Of a DNA stretch of 64,000 bases, positions 1 to 9,019 are shown piece by piece. Source of the stretch: Roseibium album (GTDB taxonomy: Bacteria > Pseudomonadota > Alphaproteobacteria > Rhizobiales > Stappiaceae); contig NZ_CXWE01000009.1 in assembly GCF_001404515.1 (NCBI RefSeq), positions 124,001-188,000 on the forward strand, in the 5' to 3' direction. The translations under genes and the position numbers were made by a program. The notes under the pieces are model-generated. The model was given only the letters and a program-made list of their open reading frames with translations, did not search any database and was not told the origin of the DNA. Every line of letters starts with the position of its first letter. The first letter of the stretch is position 1.

Positions 1-776
1 GCTGCTACGTCTGCACCCACCATCATGCTGGCCAAAGAAGCAGGTGTTTCGAGTGTCGGATCACATTCACGCACCACCTGTCCATGGCGCAGGATCGTGG
101 CGTGGTGACAGATCCGCTTCACCTCTTCCAGACGGTGGCTGATATAGAGCACCGCGCAGCCTTCCTTGGCGAGCCGTTGAAGGGTCAGGAAAAGCTGGTC
201 GGCCTCCTGCGGGGTCAACACGGATGTCGGTTCATCCATGATGATCAGCCGGGGTTCCTGCAGCAAACAGCGCACAATCTCGATCCGCTGGCGTATGCCG
301 ACTGGCAGATCGGCAACGATATCCTCCGGATCGAGCGGCAGGCCATAGTCACGGGAAACAGTTTCAATGCGCTTTGCGAGATCCTGCATGTTGCCCGGGT
401 TTGGCAGTGCAAGCGCAATGTTTTCAACGACATTGAGGGCTTCGAACAGCGAGAAGTGCTGGAATACCATGCCGATGCCGAGTTCCCGGGCAGCCGCGGG
501 GTTCCCGATGGTGACCCTTCGATCACCCCACAATATTTCGCCATCATCGGGTTCGAGCGAGCCGTAGAACATCTTTACAAGCGTCGACTTGCCTGCACCG
601 TTCTCGCCGAGCAGTGCATGGATTTCTCCCTTGTTGATGATCAGGTCGACACGGTCGTTTGCAAGTATGTCGCCGAACCGCTTCGTCAGCCCTCGTGCGT
701 CCAGCAATGTGTCCTTTTCGGATCTGTCCTGCTGCACCGGGTGTTCGTCTACCTCTGGAAGGGTTGTTTCTGCCAC
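1..776 (-). CDS. ABC transporter ATP-binding protein, purine nucleoside/BMP type (3' end outside window)
   Basis: ATPase of an importer, probably for nucleosides or nucleobases taken up with a BMP-family binding protein. The first 258 codons are visible. Walker A GENGAGKST lies at residues 57-65, the Q-loop in VFQH near 103, then the variant signature LPVGIRQR, Walker B IIMDEPTSVLTP and the switch histidine in ISHRL. The LPVG signature and the SVLTP tail are typical of the NupO/YufO-type ATPases of about 500 residues with two nucleotide-binding domains, so roughly half is missing here. I take a GTG start at 776, 24 bases after xdhC, which places it in the purine catabolism unit. The substrate is inferred from that context. 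Confidence 0.8.
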   Translation of the reverse strand, partial: MAETTLPEVDEHPVQQDRSEKDTLLDARGLTKRFGDILANDRVDLIINKGEIHALLGENGAGKSTLVKMFYGSLEPDDGEILWGDRRVTIGNPAAARELGIGMVFQHFSLFEALNVVENIALALPNPGNMQDLAKRIETVSRDYGLPLDPEDIVADLPVGIRQRIEIVRCLLQEPRLIIMDEPTSVLTPQEADQLFLTLQRLAKEGCAVLYISHRLEEVKRICHHATILRHGQVVRECDPTLETPASLASMMVGADVA

Positions 777-800
777 GCTATCCCCCAAGCGAATGCCGCC

Positions 801-1811
801 TTATTGACCAAGTGTTATTTTTTGTGCAAGCCCCTGACCAATGAAGGCCTGGTGTTGCAACGTTTCGTCCCGTTCCAAAAGATCGACAACAATTCCGGCT
901 GCGATAGCCGCCGGATGCTTTGACTTTATCGCCGTATTCCCAACCGGACAGACCATTTTCGACACAAGCGCTTCGTCCAGACCTCTGGCTTTCATTCGTC
1001 GCTGAAACCGTGCTCTCTTCGTCTTCGAACCGATGACACCGCAATACGCGAACCTTTGCCGTAGCAAGGCGCGTGCCATGATATCCTCGTCAAGCGCATG
1101 TGAGTGGGTCATGGCGAGGATGAAGGTATTTTCGGGCGCCGTGTCGACAAGGGTGGACGGGTTCTCAACGCACACCTTGCTCACGTTGGCAGGTACCCGC
1201 CCTGGAAATTGGCCTGCACGACTGTCGATCCAGGTTATTGCAAACGGGAGTGGCGCCATGGCAAGTACCAACGCCTTGCCGACATGACCGGCTCCGAAAA
1301 GATACAATGGACGCCTCGTCTCACCGAATCTTTCCGTGACCACGGAAGTACCGGCTTCGGAAAGATCATCAAACGCTATCGCGCTTTCAGGTGGTTGTTC
1401 CAGGACACGCCGCTGTCCAAGACGACCGTCCCGTAAATTCGCGATCGTGCCGAATGCACTTCCCGCTTCCTCGCGCGCGGCAAGGGTCTCGGCAAATGTC
1501 AGTGTTTCGGATGTCAGGACTTCGATAGTCAGCTTTGCTCGTCCGCCGCAACATTGCCCAAGATCGGGTCCCAGTGAAACCGACTGGTGTAAAAATGCGG
1601 GCTTTGCTTCACGGGCGGCAGTTGCCGCCTTGCGGATCGCCTCGAATTCGAGAGTGCCGCCTCCGATGGTGCCGTAGAATGAAGTGTCCGGCCGCACCAC
1701 CATCCTTGTTCCTTCTTCGCGGGGCGTCGAACCCTCAACACGCGCAACAGTGACAAGGGCACAGGAACCGCCGTTTTTCAAACAGTCGACGATGTGCCCC
1801 CAAACCATCAT
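801..1811 (-). CDS. xdhC: Xanthine dehydrogenase accessory protein XdhC
   Basis: XdhC binds molybdenum cofactor, supports its sulfuration and delivers it to the XdhAB apoenzyme in the cytoplasm. The 336-residue product has the N-terminal XdhC/CoxI region (VEGSTPREEGTRM and GTIGGGTLEFEA) and a C-terminal Rossmann-like part (LYLFGAGHVGKAL near residue 170, then CGVIGSKTKRARF). It starts ATGATG, and its first codon overlaps the xdhB TGA at 1808-1811, so translation is probably coupled. Length and order match xdhABC operons. The ABC ATPase gene follows after 24 bases. Confidence 0.93.
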   Translation of the reverse strand: MMVWGHIVDCLKNGGSCALVTVARVEGSTPREEGTRMVVRPDTSFYGTIGGGTLEFEAIRKAATAAREAKPAFLHQSVSLGPDLGQCCGGRAKLTIEVLTSETLTFAETLAAREEAGSAFGTIANLRDGRLGQRRVLEQPPESAIAFDDLSEAGTSVVTERFGETRRPLYLFGAGHVGKALVLAMAPLPFAITWIDSRAGQFPGRVPANVSKVCVENPSTLVDTAPENTFILAMTHSHALDEDIMARALLRQRFAYCGVIGSKTKRARFQRRMKARGLDEALVSKMVCPVGNTAIKSKHPAAIAAGIVVDLLERDETLQHQAFIGQGLAQKITLGQ

Positions 1812-4147
1812 GAGGGAACCTTTCTCCGGCGCATGTCCTGCACTGCCTTCATGATCGCTTCGGGTGTCGCGGGCGCGTTCAGGTTCGGAACTTCTCCCGG
1901 GATCAGGCTGGCGACCGCATCAGTGATAGCGCAGAAGACAGAGTTCGCCAGCATGACCGGTGGTTCCCCCACAGCCTTCGACCGGTAGACCGTATCCTCG
2001 GGATTGCCGGTGCTTTCGTAGAGTTGAACGTTGAAATCGGCCGGTAGGTCTGATGCCGTCGGTATCTTGTATGTCGACGGTGCATGCGTTCGAAGCCGGC
2101 CTTCTTCGTCCCAGACGAGTTCCTCGGTCGTCAGCCAGCCCATGCCCTGGACGAAACCACCCTCGATCTGACCGATGTCGATGGCGGGATTGAGCGAGTG
2201 TCCGACGTCATGGAGTATGTCGACGCGGTCGACCGTCATTTCACCGGTCATGGTGTCGATCGTCACTTCCGAACAGGCACCACCGAATGCAAAGTAGTAG
2301 AACGGCCGTCCGGAGACACTGTCCCTGTCCCAGGTAATGCCAGGTGTTGCGTAAAAACCGGCATGCGACATCTGGATGCGGCCTACATGGGCCTGTTTCG
2401 CTATCTCGGAGAGTGGAAAGCTCTTGTCACCAATGAGGACCTTGTTGTCGCCGAAATGAATTGCTTCCTCACCGCACTGATGTTGTTCGCACAGGAAGGT
2501 TACAAGGCGCGTCTTGATCTCCTTTGCTGCAATCTTGGCCGCCATTGCGTTGAGATCAGTTCCGGAGGACGCGGCCGTTGGTCCGGTATTTGGCACTTTG
2601 GATGTATTGGTTGCGGTGATGATGACCTTGTCCATCGTCACACCGAATTCCTCGGCGACCACCTGAGCGACTTTCTGGTAAAGCCCCTGCCCCATCTCCG
2701 TGCCGCCATGGTTCAGATGGACCGAGCCATCCGTATAAAGATGCACGAGTGCACCGGCCTGGTTCAGATGTTTCAGTGTGAACGAAATGCCGAACTTGAC
2801 CGGTGTCAGCGCGATGCCTTTTTTCAGAACTGCATTGGCAGCGTTGAACGCGGTTACCTCTTCCCGGCGCACCCAGTAGTCGCTTCCGACTTCCAGTCTT
2901 GAAATGAGGTCATGCATGACTTCGTATTCTTCGACCGGCATGCCATAGGGTGTCACGTTGCGCTCGCCGTCGTAGAAATTCAGTTTCCGGATTTCCAGAG
3001 GGTCCTTGCCCAGGTGAATGGCAATCGCATCGATCATCCGCTCAGCGGCGAGCATTCCCTGGGGGCCGCCAAAACCGCGGAAAGCGGTGTTGGAGCAGGT
3101 GTCTGTCCGCAATCTGCGGGACCGGATCAGCGTGTCGGGATAGAAGTAGCTGGAATCGGCATGGAACATGGTGCGGTCGTTTACACCGAGCGAGAGATCC
3201 GCGGAGTAACCGCATCGGGCCAAAAATTCCAAATCCGTAGCGCGGATCCTGCCGGAAGCGTCATGACCGACCTGCCAGTTGACTTTGAAATCGTGACGCT
3301 TGCCGGTCATGATCATGTCATCATCCCGGTCAAGGCGCATCTTGCAGGTTCGGCCGGTTTTGCGTGCTGCCAGTGCAGCGAGGGCAGCCCATTGGTTTGC
3401 CTGAGACTCCTTGCCGCCAAATCCGCCACCCATACGGCGGATCTCGGCCGTGATGGCTGCATCCGGTACGCCGAGTACCTTTGCCACCGTATGCTGGATT
3501 TCCGTCGGATGCTGGGTGGATGAATGGACAAACATCCCGCCATCTTCCTGAGGGATTGCCATGGCAACCTGACCCTCGAGATAGAAATGCTCCTGGCCGC
3601 CGATAAACATGGATCCCGACAGAACATTTTCAGATGCCTGCAACCCTGTTTCCGGCGAACCCCGGCGGAACTGATAGTCAGGCAGCACAGTGGTGTCGGC
3701 GTGGTCAGCGTCTTCCGGTGTGAGGATAGGCGTTATCGGTGCGACTTTGATTTTCGCCTTGAGGGCGGCCTTGCGTGCAATCTCCCGACTTTCGGCAACG
3801 ACCGCAAAAACGACCTGTCCAAAAAAGAAGATTTCCTCCTCGGCAAGGACCGGGTCGTCGCCAAATGCGGAAGAACAATCGTTGGTGCCCGGGACATCAC
3901 CGGACGTGAGTACAGCAACGACGCCCGGTGTTGCCCGAACCGCGTTCAATTCAACCGACAGCAGCCTGCCCCTGACCGCGTGTCTGGCCCATCCCGGCAC
4001 GACATGAAGCGTGCCGACCGGCTCGACGATATCATCGATATAGGTCGCGGTACCCGACACATGCTTGATGGCACTGTCATGCGGCAGAGGCTTGCGAATG
4101 TGTTTTAGCGGCGCGGTCACATGTTCCCTGTCAAGCGGCGCGGTCAT
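1808..4147 (-). CDS. xdhB: Xanthine dehydrogenase, molybdopterin-binding subunit
   Basis: Large catalytic subunit that oxidises hypoxanthine and xanthine to urate at the molybdenum centre. The product is 779 residues. It carries GGGFGGKES, the substrate-side AFRGFGGPQG segment and, near the C terminus, KAVGEPPVML with the catalytic glutamate of the family. I chose the ATG at 4147 (MTAPLDREH), which has a GGGAGG ribosome site, over an upstream in-frame start at 4264 that lies deep inside xdhA. With this start the gene overlaps the end of xdhA by 17 bases and touches xdhC at its stop. Confidence 0.95.
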   Translation of the reverse strand: MTAPLDREHVTAPLKHIRKPLPHDSAIKHVSGTATYIDDIVEPVGTLHVVPGWARHAVRGRLLSVELNAVRATPGVVAVLTSGDVPGTNDCSSAFGDDPVLAEEEIFFFGQVVFAVVAESREIARKAALKAKIKVAPITPILTPEDADHADTTVLPDYQFRRGSPETGLQASENVLSGSMFIGGQEHFYLEGQVAMAIPQEDGGMFVHSSTQHPTEIQHTVAKVLGVPDAAITAEIRRMGGGFGGKESQANQWAALAALAARKTGRTCKMRLDRDDDMIMTGKRHDFKVNWQVGHDASGRIRATDLEFLARCGYSADLSLGVNDRTMFHADSSYFYPDTLIRSRRLRTDTCSNTAFRGFGGPQGMLAAERMIDAIAIHLGKDPLEIRKLNFYDGERNVTPYGMPVEEYEVMHDLISRLEVGSDYWVRREEVTAFNAANAVLKKGIALTPVKFGISFTLKHLNQAGALVHLYTDGSVHLNHGGTEMGQGLYQKVAQVVAEEFGVTMDKVIITATNTSKVPNTGPTAASSGTDLNAMAAKIAAKEIKTRLVTFLCEQHQCGEEAIHFGDNKVLIGDKSFPLSEIAKQAHVGRIQMSHAGFYATPGITWDRDSVSGRPFYYFAFGGACSEVTIDTMTGEMTVDRVDILHDVGHSLNPAIDIGQIEGGFVQGMGWLTTEELVWDEEGRLRTHAPSTYKIPTASDLPADFNVQLYESTGNPEDTVYRSKAVGEPPVMLANSVFCAITDAVASLIPGEVPNLNAPATPEAIMKAVQDMRRRKVPS

Positions 4148-5615
4148 TGTCGGCCTCCCGCCTTGCAAGGACACGTATATCTTCCGGTGCGGTCCCGCTG
4201 ATTTCCATGAGCGATTTTGCAAGCAGGGCCCGCGCCGTTTCCATCCTGTAGTCGGAACTGGCACGCATATCCGTCAGTGGATCAAAATCTGACAAGAGTG
4301 CCTGCATGGCCGTCCCCCAGCTTGAGGGATCGTCCAGGGTCGCTCCCGCCAGGGATTTCTCCGCACCGGCAGCGCGCATCGGTGTTCCGGCCATGCCGCC
4401 ATAGGCAATGCGCGACGCAACAATAACGCCGTCCTCGATCGTGAACCGGAACGCTCCCATGACAGAGGAGATATCCTGATCAAATCGCTTGGATATCTTG
4501 TAACAGCGGAAAGCCTGGTTGCTTGAAAGACGCGGAACGAACAGACCGGTGACAAATTCCCCTTGTTTCCTGTCCTGTCTGCCGTATTCCAGATAAAAAT
4601 CTTCCAGCGGCAATGCTCGCGAGCCTTCCGAGGATTGCAATTCAAGCGTTGCTCCCAGTGCAATCAGTGCCGGCGGCGTATCTCCGATTGGTGACCCGTT
4701 GGCAATGTTTCCACCGACCGTGCCTGAAGCACGAACCTGTTTGGAACCAATTCGTTTCCAGAGTTCACCAAGATCAACTGAAATCTGGGTAACGGCATTT
4801 TCTGTCGCGGCATAGGTCGCAGTCGCACCAATCAGAACGCCAGATGCGCTTTCTTCCACGCGGTCGAGGCCTTCAATCCGGCCAAGCCAGATCATTTTCG
4901 GCAGTTCACGCAGATGCTTGGTAATCCAAAGACCTACATCGGTCCCCCCGGCAATGAGCGTCGCGTCCTTGTGCTGGCCATAAAGAGCCGCCAGCCCGTC
5001 GAGCGTTGAAGGCGCGGAAAAGAAGCCCGTGTCATCACCGATGAAAATATCGCGGCTGTCCGCAAGGAACTGCAATCTTTCCTTTGTTTCGTTCGCGCGC
5101 CACGAAAAAGCATCGTCGGTTGCCCGAAAACACGCCTCGAGCGCGGCATCCACGATCGGACGATACCCGGTACAGCGACAAAGATTGCCAGCAAGCCATT
5201 CCGTAACCGTCTTTCGGGATTTCTCCACATCTGCGGCATGATAGAGCGTGAATAGCGTCATGATGAAGCCTGGCGTGCAAAATCCACATTGCGAGCCATG
5301 AAGTTCGACCATAGCGGTCTGAACAGGATGCAGTCGGTCGTCCTGGGCAAGATCTTCAACGGTCACGAGTTCTGCGCCGTCAATCATGCCGAGAAGCAGA
5401 ATGCAGCTGTTGACCGGTTGATAGACGAGTTTTCCGTTGATCATTCGGCCAATGGCAACAGTGCATGCGCCACAGTCTCCCTCACCGCACCCTTCCTTCG
5501 TTCCGGTCTCGCGTCTGGTGAGCCGCAGGTAATCAAGCAACGTCTCGGTTGGCCCTACATTCTGGAGTTCGATGATTTCGCCGGCTTTCAGAAAGCGGAT
5601 GGTATCGCGCATCAT
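4131..5615 (-). CDS. xdhA: Xanthine dehydrogenase, [2Fe-2S] and FAD subunit
   Basis: Small subunit that passes electrons from the molybdenum site through two [2Fe-2S] clusters to FAD and NAD. Of 494 residues, the N-terminal third has the plant-ferredoxin-like cluster (CGEGDCGAC at about 43-51) and the second cluster (CGFC and CRCTGYRP). The middle has the FAD motif IAGGTDVGLW, and the rest is the CO-dehydrogenase-flavoprotein C-terminal domain. Translation starts at tandem ATGs at 5615, directly after the uraH TGA, with GGGAGC as ribosome site. It is therefore coupled to uraH upstream and overlaps xdhB downstream. Confidence 0.95.
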   Translation of the reverse strand: MMRDTIRFLKAGEIIELQNVGPTETLLDYLRLTRRETGTKEGCGEGDCGACTVAIGRMINGKLVYQPVNSCILLLGMIDGAELVTVEDLAQDDRLHPVQTAMVELHGSQCGFCTPGFIMTLFTLYHAADVEKSRKTVTEWLAGNLCRCTGYRPIVDAALEACFRATDDAFSWRANETKERLQFLADSRDIFIGDDTGFFSAPSTLDGLAALYGQHKDATLIAGGTDVGLWITKHLRELPKMIWLGRIEGLDRVEESASGVLIGATATYAATENAVTQISVDLGELWKRIGSKQVRASGTVGGNIANGSPIGDTPPALIALGATLELQSSEGSRALPLEDFYLEYGRQDRKQGEFVTGLFVPRLSSNQAFRCYKISKRFDQDISSVMGAFRFTIEDGVIVASRIAYGGMAGTPMRAAGAEKSLAGATLDDPSSWGTAMQALLSDFDPLTDMRASSDYRMETARALLAKSLMEISGTAPEDIRVLARREADNDRAA

Positions 5616-5966
5616 TCAGCTCCCGCGGTAGGTCGAATAGCCGAAAGGCGATACAAGCAGCGGCACGTGATAGTGGCCATCCGGTTCCGCTATACCGAAG
5701 CGTATTGGAATAATGTCCAGAAACAACGGGTCGGGAAGAGATTGTCCTGTGGCCTTCAGGTAGTCACCTGCATGAAAACGCAGTTCGTACTCACCGGTCT
5801 TGAAAGCCTCTCCTTCAACAATCGGACCGTCGACGCGACCGTCCGTGTTTGTGACATGTGACGAGATGCGAGCCGGGTTTTCGCCCTGCGACCATAGTTC
5901 GATTTTTAACCCGCTCGCAGGCCTGCCCAATGCAGTGTCAAGTACGTGGGTCGTCAAACGCCCCAT
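5616..5966 (-). CDS. uraH: 5-hydroxyisourate hydrolase
   Basis: Transthyretin-like enzyme that hydrolyses 5-hydroxyisourate, the first product of urate oxidation, on the way to allantoin. The 116-residue product has the family N-terminal motif THVLDTALGRPA and the diagnostic C terminus YSTYRGS, with YHVPLL just before it. The start at 5966 (MGRLTTH) has GGGAGAAAG upstream and gives the normal family length; an upstream in-frame start would add an unrelated basic leader. Its TGA abuts the xdhA start, tying xanthine oxidation to urate breakdown in one unit. Urate oxidase and OHCU decarboxylase genes are not in the window. Confidence 0.95.
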   Translation of the reverse strand: MGRLTTHVLDTALGRPASGLKIELWSQGENPARISSHVTNTDGRVDGPIVEGEAFKTGEYELRFHAGDYLKATGQSLPDPLFLDIIPIRFGIAEPDGHYHVPLLVSPFGYSTYRGS

Positions 5967-6056
5967 CAGCTTTCTCCCTCGCGCAGCAAAGTGCCGCAAT
6001 TCCTTCGAAAAATGTGCCTTAAAAATCAACGCAGACAAAGCGCTCATTTGAGACCT

Positions 6057-7022
6057 TTATGATGCCTTTTTGGCATCATTGGAAGAGTTACGGTCCTTTA
6101 AGGCGAGCACTGAGTGGTCGAAAAACATCCCTGGGGCAAGCGCGAGTGCGCGCAACGACGAGGTTATCACACATAAACGGTCTGCTTGAAGTGGCGCATC
6201 CGTGAGTGGCTTGAATACGAGGGCGCCGGAAGAAAGGTCATCCTCACACCCAATCATTGTCTGGAAACCAATGACACCGTCTTCTCTTGCAAGTGCCCGC
6301 ATCAGGCGCAGCGAATTGGCTTCCACGTAGGTTCTGGAAACACCCGCTATACGATTGCGGACCATATCGAGGCGTGTACGCAACGACAGGCCCTCTGCGG
6401 GAAGTGCCACGGGAAATTTCAGGCATTCCTCAAGATCCAGGTTTTCGGCCTTCGCCAGCGGATGATCCGGCCTCATCAACGCGCCGATGACCAGCTCCTG
6501 TTGAAAGGCAACAGTCAATGCGGAGTTCTCTGGTGGGTCGAACGTGAACCCGACATCGGCTTCGGCAGTCTCGACTTTTCGAGCCGCCTCCTGGGAGGAA
6601 GAAACGGAAACATTGACATGAATTCCCGGAAAGCTCTTGCGGAAACTGCTTATCACGGCAGGTAGCAGTTTTTCCGAAACGCTTTCGACCGAGGCGATCG
6701 AGACGGTTCCCCGTCGCAATCCCTTGAGCGCATCGAGCTCCGCGACAGTGCCTTCAAAATCGGAGAATGTCCTGCGGACATGTGCGAGCAACAGTTCTCC
6801 GGCCTGTGACAGCCTGATACGTCGTCCGACACGGTCGAAAAGCTGGAGACCCAGGGCTTCTTCCAACCAGAGGATCTGCCGGTTGACGGCAGAAGACGCG
6901 ACATTGAGTTCTCGTGACGCGGCACGGATCGACCCTGCTTCCGCGGCGGCGAGAAAGTACCGCATGGCGGGACTGTAGAGATTTCGCGAAAGTTCCTGGG
7001 CCCGTCCGGAAAGCATCGACAT
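6057..7022 (-). CDS. LysR-family transcriptional regulator
   Basis: Probable regulator of the adjacent purine genes. The 321-residue product has the LysR helix-turn-helix at about 20-62 (YFLAAAEAGSIRAASRELNV) followed by RQILWLEEALGLQLFDR. A type 2 periplasmic-binding-like effector domain fills the rest. It lies on the same strand 90 bases upstream of uraH and 30 bases downstream of the qor-like gene. It is therefore part of the same run of genes rather than divergent, which is less usual for LysR regulators. The effector cannot be read from the sequence; a purine or its breakdown product is inference from the neighbours. The start codon choice (7022 or 7016) is uncertain. Confidence 0.88.
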   Translation of the reverse strand: MSMLSGRAQELSRNLYSPAMRYFLAAAEAGSIRAASRELNVASSAVNRQILWLEEALGLQLFDRVGRRIRLSQAGELLLAHVRRTFSDFEGTVAELDALKGLRRGTVSIASVESVSEKLLPAVISSFRKSFPGIHVNVSVSSSQEAARKVETAEADVGFTFDPPENSALTVAFQQELVIGALMRPDHPLAKAENLDLEECLKFPVALPAEGLSLRTRLDMVRNRIAGVSRTYVEANSLRLMRALAREDGVIGFQTMIGCEDDLSSGALVFKPLTDAPLQADRLCVITSSLRALALAPGMFFDHSVLALKDRNSSNDAKKAS

Positions 7023-7052
7023 TCCAATTATTGGTGGATCAAGACGCCAGTT

Positions 7053-8030
7053 TTAGGGAATCAAGACGGTTGTGCCGGTGGTTTTCCTGCCTTCGAGATC
7101 TTCGTGAGCCTGGATGGCGTTGGCCAGACGATATTCCTGGTTGAGCTCGATCTTGACTATCCCCCTCTGGACGACGTCGAAAAGTTCGCCTGCCGTCGCC
7201 TCCAGCGCGTCACGGGTCGCAATGTAGGTAAAGAGGGTCGGCCTTGTCGCGAACAATGATCCTTTCTGTGCCAGGAGACCAAGATTGAAATCTGTAATGG
7301 GGCCCGATGACTGGCCGAAGCTGACCCACGTTCCCAATGGCCTGATACAATCCAGGGAGCCCGGATAGGTGTCCTGGCCGACAGAATCATAGACGACGTC
7401 GCAGCCCTTTCCCCCGGTGATCTCCTTGACGCGCTCAACAAAGTCTTCCGTGCGATAGTTGATCATGTGCTGGTAGCCATGGGCTTTCGCCAGCGCGATT
7501 TTTTCGTCTGAACCAGCTGTGCCGATAACGGTAGCACCCAGGTGGGCAGCCCATTGGCCTGCGATCAATCCGACGCCGCCTGCAGCTGCGTGAAACAGCA
7601 ACGTTGTGTCTGGCCCCACGGCAAATGTCTGCCGCAGCAGGTACTGAGCCGTCATCCCTTTCAGCATCATTGCTGCGGCTGTCTTGTCGTCAATGCCGTC
7701 CGGGATCACGACAAGATTGTCAGCGGGGACAACTCTCTCCTGCGCATAGGCACCAAGAGGACCGGCATAGGCAACGCGATCTCCCGGATTGAGATGCGCG
7801 ACGCCGTCGCCGACCGACTGTACGATTCCCGCTCCTTCATTTCCGGGCGAAAACGGCAAACCGGCTGGAGACGGATAAAGTCCCGAGCGAAAATACGTGT
7901 CGATGAAATTCAGGCCAATCGCGGTATGACGGATGCGGACTTCGCCGGGGCCCGGTTCTCCGACGTCGACTTGTTCCCAACGCATGACATCGGGACCACC
8001 GGTTTCGTGGACGCGGATTGCCTGAACCAT
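7053..8030 (-). CDS. NADPH:quinone oxidoreductase, zinc-independent MDR family
   Basis: One-electron quinone reductase of the zeta-crystallin/Qor type. The 325-residue product has the GroES-like N-terminal domain (GPGEVRIRHTAIGLNFIDTYFRSG and NEGAGIV) and a Rossmann domain (HAAAGGVGLIAGQWA near 150). It lacks the structural zinc cysteines of alcohol dehydrogenases. The ATG at 8030 follows a good GGAGGT; a TTG four codons upstream lies on that ribosome site and is rejected. It precedes the LysR gene by 30 bases and may be co-transcribed with it. No link to purine metabolism is evident from its own sequence. Confidence 0.9.
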   Translation of the reverse strand: MVQAIRVHETGGPDVMRWEQVDVGEPGPGEVRIRHTAIGLNFIDTYFRSGLYPSPAGLPFSPGNEGAGIVQSVGDGVAHLNPGDRVAYAGPLGAYAQERVVPADNLVVIPDGIDDKTAAAMMLKGMTAQYLLRQTFAVGPDTTLLFHAAAGGVGLIAGQWAAHLGATVIGTAGSDEKIALAKAHGYQHMINYRTEDFVERVKEITGGKGCDVVYDSVGQDTYPGSLDCIRPLGTWVSFGQSSGPITDFNLGLLAQKGSLFATRPTLFTYIATRDALEATAGELFDVVQRGIVKIELNQEYRLANAIQAHEDLEGRKTTGTTVLIP

Positions 8031-8122
8031 TCGAACCTCCAAAAGGCTTACGCCTCAAAAACTAATGTGCCTGACCGGAACATTAATGAGTTCGAGGCAT
8101 GCCGGAAAGGTCAATATGGATT

Positions 8123-8839
8123 TCAATCGACCCTGTCGATCAGTTGCTGGATGGCTGAGATGGAAAACAGGTAGATACTCGATACGGTGAACAGCAATGA
8201 AGTGATGCCGTTGAGGGACATGTTGTCCACGATCGCCAGCGCTGCCAGCGCCATCCAGAGCAAGGTGACAGGCAGGGTCACGATCCGCCAGCGCCGAACG
8301 CGTACAGGATGGACAAAACGGATGGGCGCAAATGTAAGCGCGCAGCAAAGCAGGATGATTGCAATTGTAAATGCTTCGGATGGAGACAGGACCATCAGGC
8401 CGAAGACAACCATGTTCCAGCCGGCAGGAAAGCCCTTGAAGGATCCATCAGGTGTCTTCATGCCATTGTCAGCGAAATAAAGCGCACCGGTGAAGACAAC
8501 GAGGCCGCCGCAGATCCAGTTCCATGGCTGAGACAGCATCAGGCTCCAGGACAATGCAAATGCGGGCAGGAATACATAGGTCGCATAGTCGATTACAAAA
8601 TCAAGTGATGCGCCGGACCAGCGCGGCAAGCGCTCGGCGATATTGAAACGGCGTGCAAGCGGGCCATCAATTCCGTCGACAAAAAATGCGAGGCCGAGCC
8701 AGGCGAACATTTCAGCCCAATTCCCCTGCGCGCCCGCCAAAAGGGCAACCAAAGCGATGGGAGCACCGGAAGCCGTCAGGACATGAATTAGAAATAGAGC
8801 GGGTTCGGGCGCCGATTTGCCCGGGGTGATGTCCGTCAC
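8123..8839 (-). CDS. pcs: Phosphatidylcholine synthase
   Basis: Inner-membrane enzyme that condenses choline with CDP-diacylglycerol to form phosphatidylcholine in one step, a route typical of rhizobia, brucellae and related bacteria. The 238-residue product is highly hydrophobic, with about eight membrane segments. It has the CDP-alcohol phosphotransferase motif as DGPLAR, then SGASLDFVIDYATY, giving the spaced G and two Asp residues. The GTG start at 8839 has AGGA seven bases upstream. The gene is 92 bases before the qor-like gene on the same strand, but no functional link is visible. Confidence 0.93.
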   Translation of the reverse strand: MTDITPGKSAPEPALFLIHVLTASGAPIALVALLAGAQGNWAEMFAWLGLAFFVDGIDGPLARRFNIAERLPRWSGASLDFVIDYATYVFLPAFALSWSLMLSQPWNWICGGLVVFTGALYFADNGMKTPDGSFKGFPAGWNMVVFGLMVLSPSEAFTIAIILLCCALTFAPIRFVHPVRVRRWRIVTLPVTLLWMALAALAIVDNMSLNGITSLLFTVSSIYLFSISAIQQLIDRVD

Positions 8840-9019
8840 GGGGTATCCTCACACTAAATGAACGCGGCGCAGATCGTAATCAGGTCCGGTTTCAGGCAGA
8901 TTTGCCATTGTCCGGCAAGCATCGCTCTACCGCGTCCGGGGAGTAATATTGCAATCGTATGACAGTGTGAACCGAAAAAACAGCCCCAGTGGCAATTCTG
9001 CGATAAACAATTTTCGAAC

